Assembly: GCA_902489295.1 (NCBI GenBank)
Contig: CABTZM010000112.1
Location: 1-6,947, forward strand
Length of the DNA stretch: 6,947 bases
Source: an uncultured Collinsella sp.
Lineage (GTDB): Bacteria; Actinomycetota; Coriobacteriia; Coriobacteriales; Coriobacteriaceae
Direction of reading: 5' to 3'
Below are positions 1 through 6,400 of this stretch, piece by piece; the first letter of the stretch is position 1; the number at the start of each line of letters is the position of its first letter. The notes beneath the pieces are model-generated. The model was not told the DNA's origin and did no database searches. It saw only the letters and a list, made by a program, of their open reading frames with translations. The position numbers were made by a program, and so were the translations under genes.

Positions 1-1329
1 CAGCTGTGGACCTTCGCCACGCAGGGCTGGCCGCAAAAGCCGGAGCTGCTCGAGGGCCATCACCCCACGACGGCGCTCGTCACCGCACGCGACATCATCG
101 CGCTGTGGGTCGCCCGCATGGTCATGAGCTCGCTGTACTTCCTGGACGAGGTGCCGTTTAAGGACGTCGTCATCTACCCGACGATTCTTGCCAAGGACGG
201 AAGCCGTATGTCCAAGTCCAAGGGCAACGGCGTTGACCCCATGGACCTCATCGGTATGTACGGCGCCGACGCCATGCGCTACAACCTGCTTACGCTGTGC
301 ACCAACAACCAGGACGTCAAGTTCGACGCGAACATCGATAAGAAGACCAAGAAGCTTATCGACAGCCCGCGTACCGAGCAGGCCAAGTCGTTTGTGACCA
401 AGATCTGGAACGCAAGCCGCTTCCTGCTTATGAACATGGAGGGCTACACGCCCGGCGAGCCCGTCGTGGAGACGCCGGCCGACGCCTGGATGTTCAGCCG
501 CCTGGCAAAGGCCGTGAAGATGGTCACCGAGGGCATCGAGAACTACACCTTTGGCGATATGGCCCGCGGCGTGCAGCAGTTTTTCTGGAATGAGGTCTGC
601 GACTGGTACGTCGAGGTCACCAAGGCCCGCCTGAAGGGCGAGGGCCGTCTGCAGGCGCAGCGCAACCTGATCTTTGTGCTCGACACCTCCATTCGCCTGA
701 TGCACCCGCTCATGCCGTTTGTTACCGAGGAGATCTGGGACAACATGCCGGCGAGTGTGCTCGACCTGGACGCCGAGGGCAACGTGGATCGCGCCGAGGC
801 GCTCATGATCGCCAAGTGGCCGGAGCCCGCCGACTACGCCAAGTACGTCGACGAGCCCGCCGAGCGCGCGTTTGAGCTGTGCCGCGCTGTCGTTTCCGCC
901 GCTCGCGCCACGCGCTCGCGTTATCGCTTGAGCCCCAAGGCCGAGCTCGACGTGGTCGTGCGCGCCGGTGCCGAGGACATCGAGAAGCTCGAGAGCCTGC
1001 GCTCCACGATTGAGCCGCTGGCCAACACTGCCTCGCTGGTCATGGGTACCGACGTCGAGAAGCCGGCTGCGAGCATTGCCGTGGTCGACAGCGGCGTCGA
1101 GGTCTTTGTGGTGCTCGAGGGCAAGGTTGATCTTTCAGTCGAGAAGGCGCGCCTGGAGAAGGAGATCGCCGCGGCGCAGAAGGAACTCGCCGGTTGCGAG
1201 AAGACGCTCGCCAACGAGGGCTTTGTGGCCAAGGCCGCGCCCGCGGTGGTCCAGAAGAAGAGGGACCGTGCAGCTGAGCTCAAGGAGATCCTGGCGGCGC
1301 TGAACTCGCAGGTTGCTGACTTCTCGTAA
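1..1329 (+). CDS. valS: Valyl-tRNA synthetase, C-terminal part (5' end outside window)
   Basis: Class I aminoacyl-tRNA synthetase that charges tRNA-Val with valine in the cytoplasm. The frame is open from base 1 (LWTFATQGWP, then TARDIIALWVARM), so the start lies upstream; 442 codons are visible before the TAA at 1327-1329, about half of a usual ValS. In order: the end of the Rossmann catalytic core; the KMSKS loop, here RMSKSKGN, at 205-228 (fragment residues 69-76), which binds ATP during valine activation; the helical anticodon-binding domain, with KIWNASRFLLMN near residue 134, DWYVEVTKARLKG at 201-213 and MPFVTEEIWDNMP at 238-250; and a charged C-terminal coiled coil (about 375-440, EKARLEKEIAAAQKEL) typical of the ValS tRNA-binding arm. 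The first residue of KMSKS is R instead of K, a tolerated substitution. An ATG at 118 is internal, not the start. Identity is very secure from these motifs; the upstream HIGH motif and editing domain are out of view. Confidence 0.96.
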   Translation, partial: QLWTFATQGWPQKPELLEGHHPTTALVTARDIIALWVARMVMSSLYFLDEVPFKDVVIYPTILAKDGSRMSKSKGNGVDPMDLIGMYGADAMRYNLLTLCTNNQDVKFDANIDKKTKKLIDSPRTEQAKSFVTKIWNASRFLLMNMEGYTPGEPVVETPADAWMFSRLAKAVKMVTEGIENYTFGDMARGVQQFFWNEVCDWYVEVTKARLKGEGRLQAQRNLIFVLDTSIRLMHPLMPFVTEEIWDNMPASVLDLDAEGNVDRAEALMIAKWPEPADYAKYVDEPAERAFELCRAVVSAARATRSRYRLSPKAELDVVVRAGAEDIEKLESLRSTIEPLANTASLVMGTDVEKPAASIAVVDSGVEVFVVLEGKVDLSVEKARLEKEIAAAQKELAGCEKTLANEGFVAKAAPAVVQKKRDRAAELKEILAALNSQVADFS

Positions 1330-1340
1330 GGTTTACTCGG

Positions 1341-1456
1341 GGACGCGTCCCGACGCTTTGCTCGCTACTGCGAACAGTCCTGCGCAAGACGGACAGCACA
1401 TTTAGTGCTGTCCTTTGCGTGCGGAACTTGTACCGAGCAAAGCGTCGGGCCGCTCC
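1341..1456. repeat. 116-bp nested intergenic palindrome
   Basis: A perfect 16-bp inverted repeat pairs 1349-1364 (CCCGACGCTTTGCTCG) with 1434-1449 (CGAGCAAAGCGTCGGG). It extends outward through one mismatch (1348/1450), GCG/CGC (1345-1347/1451-1453), a one-base bulge (1344) and GGA/TCC (1341-1343/1454-1456), about 22 bp in all. The 69-nt interior holds its own 9-bp hairpin (1391-1413), flanked by GCGCAA (1382-1387) facing TTGCGT (1415-1420, one G-U pair). The left arm also contains the 12-bp self-complementary GGGACGCGTCCC (1340-1351). GTTTAC occurs on both sides (1331-1336 and 1463-1468), a possible but not abutting direct repeat. No coding content is visible. It may be a dispersed miniature palindromic element or a compound transcription terminator behind valS; the sequence alone does not decide. 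Confidence 0.75.
1391..1416 (+). terminator. Terminator-like hairpin behind valS
   Basis: A 9-bp perfect stem GGACAGCAC/GTGCTGTCC (1391-1399/1405-1413) with the loop ATTTA is followed by TTT and then GCG. It lies 61 nt after the valS stop and before folC, where a Rho-independent terminator would be expected. The U-tract is only three long, so it may be a weak terminator, or merely the apex of the larger palindrome that surrounds it. Confidence 0.45.
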
Positions 1457-1518
1457 TAGTTCGTTTACGTGGTTGTTTGCATCTGGTAGGTTAGGGCCAC
1501 TTGTTCGTGGCCTTGATC

Positions 1519-1546
1519 TTGCTGCAAGCGGATAAAGGCTGATATT
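1519..1546 (+). promoter_or_regulatory. Weak candidate promoter for folC
   Basis: TTGCTG (1519-1524) and GATATT (1541-1546) are separated by 16 bp, about 60 nt before the folC start. They match the sigma-70 consensus hexamers at 3/6 and 4/6 positions. The palindrome upstream probably separates folC from valS transcription, so a promoter is expected in this stretch, but the match is poor and other placements are possible, such as TTGATC at 1513-1518. Confidence 0.22.
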
Positions 1547-1608
1547 GTCAACGCGAGGGGCTCATTCTTTTTGGTGGGCCTCTTTTCTGTTATGGGGGAC
1601 TTTGGGTT

Positions 1609-2952
1609 ATGGCTAAGCGTTCTGGGTCGTATGTCGTTCCTTTCTCGTTTGAGCTGCTTTCGTTTGATAAGGCTGTTGGGCTGGCTGCTGATACGGGGCG
1701 GATTTCTGGGGATGCTGGGCCTCTGCTCGAGACGGTTGTCGATATGCTCGATGAGCTGGGGCGTCCGGACGAGTATTTCGATTGCATTCAGGTCGCCGGC
1801 ACCAATGGCAAGACTTCGACTACGCGTTTTTCGGCTGCTATCCTTCGCGGCGAGGGGCTCAAGACCGCGCTGTATACGTCGCCGCAGCTGGTGCGCTATC
1901 CTGAGCGCATGGAAGTCGATGGACGCGTCGTGAGCGATGAGGCGTTTGCCCGTGGCGTTTCTGCCGCTGTTGAGGCGGGACGTCGCGTGAATGCGCACCG
2001 TGTGGCGGCGGGGGAGCGCGCCTATACCATCACGCCGTTTGACCTGCTGACGGCCGCCGCACTTGTGGTGTTTGCCGAGGCCGCGGTGGATGTTGCCGTG
2101 CTCGAGGTTGGCATGGGCGGACGCTGGGATGCTACGAGTGCGACCGACCCCGTGGCCGTTGCCATCACAGGCATCGGGCTCGACCATACACGCATTCTCG
2201 GAGATACGCTCGAGGCCATTGCGGGGGAGAAGGCTGCGGTAATTAAGTCTGGGCGCCTGGTTGTGCTGGGCGAGGGCACGCACGAGGCGAGCGTTCAGCG
2301 CGTGATGGATACCCGCTGCCGCGAGTGCGGTGTGGTGCCACTCGTGGTGAGCCACGCCACGACTAAGGTGCCGGCGCATGTTGGCGATACGGTGGAGTTC
2401 AGCTGCACCACGCCGCGTGCGATCTATACGTCGAGCATGGTCAAGCCGGCCTATCAGCCGCAGAATGCCGCGTGCGCGATTATGCTTTGCGAGGGGTATC
2501 TGGGCCGCGAGCTCGACCACGAGGCACTGGATGCTTCGCTTATGGGCTGCCCCACACCGGGTCGATTTGATGTGCTGGGAATTGGTCCACTCAAGCTGAT
2601 CGATGCCTGTCATAACCCCCAGAGCTGCGAGAACTTTGTGAGCGCGCTGGACGAGATCGATCCGTGTGTTGAAAATCGCCCCACGCTGCTGTGCGCCGCG
2701 CTGGCAGACAAGGACGTGGCGGGTATCGTTGACGTGCTGATTCCCGCCTTTCCGCACGTAGTCGTGACCCAGACCGATTCCGACCGCGCCCTGCCGGCAG
2801 AGGAGCTTGCTGCCCTGGTGGGTGCCGATAAGCTTGCGGGCGTATACCCGAGCGTGTCCGAGGCCCTCGCTGCCTTCGATGCCGCAGGCGAGCCCTTCGT
2901 AGCAGCCGGTACCATCACCCTAGCCGGCGAAGTAGCCGGCCTGCTCCGTTAA
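1609..2952 (+). CDS. folC: Bifunctional dihydrofolate synthase / folylpolyglutamate synthase
   Basis: An ATP-dependent ligase of the Mur-ligase superfamily that adds L-glutamate to dihydropteroate and then to reduced folates, making and retaining polyglutamylated folate in the cytoplasm. The 447-residue product has normal FolC length and all the landmarks: P-loop GTNGKTS (64-70); YTSPQL (89-94, usually YTSPHL); EVGMGGRWDATS (166-177) for metal and ATP binding; ITGIGLDHTRILGDTLE (186-202) followed by EKAAVIK (207-213); PGRFDVL (317-323); and IDACHNPQSC (331-340), the version here of the family's DGAHNP motif. The C-terminal glutamate-binding domain starts near residue 315. The ATG at 1609 is the first possible start, since an in-frame TGA lies at 1540-1542 with no ATG, GTG or TTG between; GGGGGA about 10 nt upstream is a modest ribosome site. 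valS and folC are adjacent in many Gram-positive genomes. Whether it performs both reactions is a family-based inference. Confidence 0.95.
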   Translation: MAKRSGSYVVPFSFELLSFDKAVGLAADTGRISGDAGPLLETVVDMLDELGRPDEYFDCIQVAGTNGKTSTTRFSAAILRGEGLKTALYTSPQLVRYPERMEVDGRVVSDEAFARGVSAAVEAGRRVNAHRVAAGERAYTITPFDLLTAAALVVFAEAAVDVAVLEVGMGGRWDATSATDPVAVAITGIGLDHTRILGDTLEAIAGEKAAVIKSGRLVVLGEGTHEASVQRVMDTRCRECGVVPLVVSHATTKVPAHVGDTVEFSCTTPRAIYTSSMVKPAYQPQNAACAIMLCEGYLGRELDHEALDASLMGCPTPGRFDVLGIGPLKLIDACHNPQSCENFVSALDEIDPCVENRPTLLCAALADKDVAGIVDVLIPAFPHVVVTQTDSDRALPAEELAALVGADKLAGVYPSVSEALAAFDAAGEPFVAAGTITLAGEVAGLLR

Positions 2953-2966
2953 CCCATCCCCTCAGC

Positions 2967-3033
2967 AGTTGCGGTGAAATACGGACTGTTTTACAAGCCA
3001 GAGGCCTCAAACAGTCCGTATATCACCGCAACT
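2967..3033. repeat. Long near-perfect palindrome behind folC
   Basis: Arms 2967-2991 and 3009-3033 are 25 nt each and complementary except for a single A/A mismatch (2978 against 3022), around a 17-nt loop that contains the self-complementary GAGGCCTC (3001-3008). The left arm begins AGTTGCGGTGAAATACGG. It starts 14 nt after the folC stop. There is no T-run after either arm, so it is not a standard intrinsic terminator, and the next gene is co-directional, so a shared bidirectional terminator is not needed here. Transcribed, it would be an unusually stable hairpin able to block 3' exonucleases or promote Rho-independent pausing. It may be one copy of a dispersed intergenic palindrome family. 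It shares only the 8-mer AACAGTCC with the element behind valS. Confidence 0.8.
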
Positions 3034-3102
3034 CAAATTAGCTGCCCTGGGGTGCCCGTTTACGAAGCCATTTATGCCGCTTAACCTGTAGCATATTGCA
3101 AA

Positions 3103-3181
3103 CCTCCATCGGCGAAGGATACGCTCAACTTAACTTGCCAATCGGACCAGTGCTGTTTGGTCCGTTGAGCGTGTCGGGAGG
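3103..3181 (+). promoter_or_regulatory. Structured 5' leader that can sequester the Shine-Dalgarno
   Basis: Upstream of the surface-protein gene, 3118-3129 (GATACGCTCAAC) pairs with 3164-3175 (GTTGAGCGTGTC) over 12 bp with one G-U. Stacked directly inside is a second hairpin, GGACCA/TGGTCC (3144-3149/3158-3163), with an 8-nt loop. A 14-nt bulge (3130-3143) lies on the 5' side only. Just outside, CCTCC (3103-3107) is the exact complement of the GGAGG ribosome site (3177-3181), so a closed form would hide the start signal. This resembles a cis-acting switch, thermometer or protein operator. GCAAACC at 3098-3104 superficially recalls the c-di-GMP-I riboswitch core, but the rest of that consensus is not present, so no class is assigned. 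No convincing -35/-10 pair was found between the palindrome and this leader. Confidence 0.45.
3176..3181 (+). promoter_or_regulatory. Ribosome binding site fixing the surface-protein start
   Basis: GGGAGG ends 4 nt before the ATG at 3186. An in-frame TTG at 3096 would add 30 residues without a ribosome site and would bury the signal peptide. The site and the textbook signal peptide immediately after the ATG decide for 3186. Confidence 0.75.
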
Positions 3182-3185
3182 AAAC

Positions 3186-3416
3186 ATGAACAGAAGGCAT
3201 GTCAACGCGGCCATTACCGCGGGTTTGGCTCTGACGATGACGGTCGGCTCGGTGCCGCCGCAGGCGTTCGCCGAGATGATGCAGGGTGATACTACCCAAG
3301 TCGTTGCCGAGCAAAGCGATGCGACGGGTGCGGCTGCCACGTCTGCGGACACCGGTCAGGCAACCTCGCAAGACCAGAGTGAAGACAAGATCGCCTCTTT
3401 TGCCAGCCTGAACTAG
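3186..3416 (+). CDS. Signal-peptide fragment, 76 aa, upstream of the TAG
   Basis: If the TAG at 3414-3416 is real and obeyed, this is the only translated and exported part: 76 residues, of which about 47 remain after cleavage at AFA/E (29/30). The mature part (EMMQGDTTQVVAEQ onwards, ending in SFASLN) is acidic and rich in T, S, Q, A and D, with no cysteine and no recognisable fold. It looks like the N-terminal linker of the large protein, not an independent peptide. It has a good ribosome site (GGGAGG) and lies behind the foldable leader. Confidence 0.6.
   Translation: MNRRHVNAAITAGLALTMTVGSVPPQAFAEMMQGDTTQVVAEQSDATGAAATSADTGQATSQDQSEDKIASFASLN
3414..3416 (+). other. In-frame amber stop inside the surface-protein gene
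   Basis: The codons read AAC TAG CTG CAT GTT. The protein before it is a linker and after it (LHVAEGSDATLPQTVTATY) is the start of the first Ig-like unit, exactly where a long surface protein would continue. A CAG-to-TAG transition is the simplest origin. No frame change is needed. Confidence 0.85.
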
Positions 3417-6400
3417 CTGCATGTTGCTGAGGGTTCCGACGCCACGCTGCCCCAGACTGTAACGGCAACCTACGAGAGCGGTACCACCAAGCAGGAAAAC
3501 GTCACCTGGAAGTTGAACGGCGCTGATGCTCCGGCAACTCTGGTACAGCTGCCTGCCGGCTCGTATGAGTTTGAGGGTACCGTCGACGGTACCACGCAGA
3601 CGGTCAAGCAGCGCGTGGTTGTCGAAGCTGTTACGGCGGACCCGGCAGTGGTAGATCCGGCGGCAGTAAACGCCCCCGATGCCACAAAGACGAGCAACGA
3701 AAGCGGCGTTACCGTTGAGTCGATCGACGCCAACCCGATTGTGGAAAAATACGTCGGCGCGGATTACTACGGCCAAACATCGTACGTAAAGGTAAAGCTT
3801 TCGGATGGCACCGAGACCTCGGCTTATGTTAATTGGGACGAAAAGTCGCAGGCGGCATTTGATACGGTGACAGAAGAATCCGAAGTTCCCATCACCGGCC
3901 AGATTGACGGTGTCAGCGTGAACGGCAATTGGATTACGCTCGCGGAGCCGTACAAAGTGAGTGGTGTGCTCAAGGTGTACGTTCCCCGTTCAACCAGTAA
4001 TGGCTCATGGGTATGGACTGCAGCTGGTATTGCTCCCGCGCTTCCGTCCAGCATTTCGGTCAATTATTCAAATGGTCAATCTTATACATGCCCTGTTGAG
4101 TGGAATGAGATCTCGGCTGATCAGTACCAAAAGGAAGGAACCTTTGTTGTCGAGGGACATTTGAAGAGCTATCCCTCTATGCTCGCACAGTGCACGGTCG
4201 CAGTCCGCTCTGTTAAGAGCGTCCAGACCGAGTTGACGTGTACGACCCTAACTGGTGAGGTCCCGTCTCTGCCGTATTCTGCTTCGGTTGTCTTTGATAG
4301 CGGGGCCACCGAGCAGATCCCGGTGTCTTGGGATTCTTTCGACGCGTCGCTTTACTCTAAGGTGGGCTCGTTTACGGTTAAAGGTAAACTAAACGGTTTT
4401 GATTACCGTGAGGTTACCTGCACCGTTACTGTCAAAGATCCTAAGGACGTACTCGATCTTAATTCTCTGAGGTTCGAGCGCGTGGTCGGCGACATTTCTC
4501 CTCTTAGCACGTATGTCTATTTCCCGTTTACGCAGTCAAATAACACTACATACACCCAAGGTTATCAGGTTAACTGGGACAACGCCGACGTGTCTCAATT
4601 CCAAAAGGCAGGCACCTATACGGTCACGGGCACGCTTGTGACATATAACGAATCTTCAGCCGCTAATGGCCTAAAGGTAACTGCTCAGGTCGAGGTCAAA
4701 GAAGTTGCCTCTATCGACGCTCTTGCTCCCGTTAACACGCCCGTCGGCGTACGTCCTACAACGGGCGGCGGTCTTCCCTACAGCGTTGAGGTTGCATTCA
4801 CCGACGGTACAAAGAAGCAGTGCAACATTGCGTGGGACCCTATTTTGGACACGCAGGTGGCAAGCGAGGGGTCGTTTAAGCTTTCCGGTTCGCTGTCGTA
4901 TTGGACCAATACCTCATCTTCATCGTCTACTCAGGTGGAGCTGGGTGACAGCAACCGAGTCACGGCGACCATCTCCGTCCGCGCCCTGCAGATGCCTTCC
5001 TCGACATCGACAAGCACGCTTATCGGTTGCCAGCCCAATATGCCGGGTTCAATCGAGGCCACGATGTGGAATGGCTCGCGAGGCAATTTCCCCGTTCAGT
5101 GGTCGACGATTAGTCAGGAAGCCCTAAAGAATCTTGGCCAGATTACGGTTAGCGGATACTTTACCGGCTCTAACATTCCGGCTACGGCGACGGTCAACGT
5201 CTGCGATCTCGAGGACAGCAACATCGGCAAGATTGCTTATGTTCCCGGCGCCGGACTTCTGGCTCCGCGCTACACATCCACGCTGTATTTGTCGGATGGC
5301 AGCTCGTTCTATCCCCAGTATTCGTCGGGGCAGCCTTATAGCTGGGATGAGTTTCCTCAAGAACTGCTGGACGGCAAGCCTGGCGAGTACGAAATTACCG
5401 GTACTATCACTGGCTCGTTGGCAAAGATCCATGCGACAGCGGCGTGCGGCGAGGTCAAGGGCGTTAACAACTATAGCGATAACGGTGTGACGCTTGGACA
5501 GTCGTACGAGGACTGGCGCGTTATCTATCCCGGCGAGGAAGTCAATCTGGACTACTTCTACGTGTCCGGCGTATTGCAGGACGGAACGACTTTTGACAGT
5601 CTCGGCGTCAACTGGGACACCTACGATAGGTGCCCCCAGAAGGACTGCACGATAACTGGAACGGTCGCCGGAACGAATATCCCCGTGAAGGTCCATGTCA
5701 TCGTGACTAAAAACTGGGAGGCTCAGCCGCAAACCATTACGGTGCTCAAGGGCAGCGACGGCACCGCCATGCTTCCCAGCTATGCCGAACTTGTTAGCCC
5801 CGATGCGGTCGAGCATCCGGATTATTCGCACAAATACGCCGAGGCCAAGTGGAACACGCAGGGCTTCGATTGGACCCAGGGCGGCGTGGTCCGCGGCACT
5901 GCAACAATTAGCTTTAGCACGGGGAACGGTATGCAGACGGTCGACGTTCCGATTACTGCCACCGTTAAGATCGCGAGCAAGGCGACCTCGGTGCAGGGCG
6001 GAACCATATGGACCGTCCCCGGCATCAAGCCGATGCTGCCGGAATACCTTGAGGTTCGATATGACAACGATGTGTCTTCTGAGCCCCAGCGCGAAAAGGT
6101 CACATGGGACCGTGTCGCCGAAGACGCGTATGCCAAGGACGGTTCGTTTAAGGTGAAGGGCAAGCTCCAAGGTGGTGCCGAGGCGACGATTACTGTCGAC
6201 GTCTGCTCCGTCACCTCTATTGCCGTTCCTGGACGCATTACCACGGCTAATGGCGTCGTTCCCGAGCTGCCGTGGAATGTCTCGGTTGCCACGAGTGACG
6301 GCAAAACTCATAATGCCCAGGTTCAATGGGATTACGTTCGTCCCTCGGTTTATACCGGAGAGGCGGGTCAGGTCACGACAGTGTCTGGCACGCTGTTTGC

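Noticed and set aside
1555..1590. Possible attenuator hairpin (GAGG...CCTC followed by TTTTCT) before folC
   Set aside because: Only 4 bp pair convincingly, too little to support a terminator or attenuator.
1465..2757. 430-codon open frame on the minus strand opposite folC
   Set aside because: It lies antisense to a complete folC with all family motifs; its protein is Arg/His-rich with no recognisable domain, as expected for a shadow frame in GC-rich DNA.
3059..3094. TTTACG (3059-3064) and TAGCAT (3089-3094) as promoter of the surface-protein gene
   Set aside because: The spacing of 24 bp is too long and both hexamers are weak; not listed as a feature.
3091..3130. c-di-GMP-I riboswitch suggested by GCAAACC and a following GG...ACGC
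   Set aside because: The conserved ACGCAAAGCC segment and the tetraloop-receptor part are not present; the similarity is limited to a few bases.
3096..3185. TTG at 3096 as start of the surface protein
   Set aside because: There is no ribosome site, and it would place 30 extra residues before a perfect signal peptide; ATG 3186 has GGGAGG just upstream.
3576..3593. Perfect 18-bp palindrome GGTACCGTCGACGGTACC
   Set aside because: It encodes G-T-V-D-G-T inside the reading frame; a symmetric peptide with these codons gives the palindrome by chance, and there is no other sign of a site.
3081..3776. 231-codon minus-strand open frame crossing the leader and the TAG
   Set aside because: It runs across the structured leader and the signal-peptide coding region, has no family resemblance, and better evidence exists for the plus strand.
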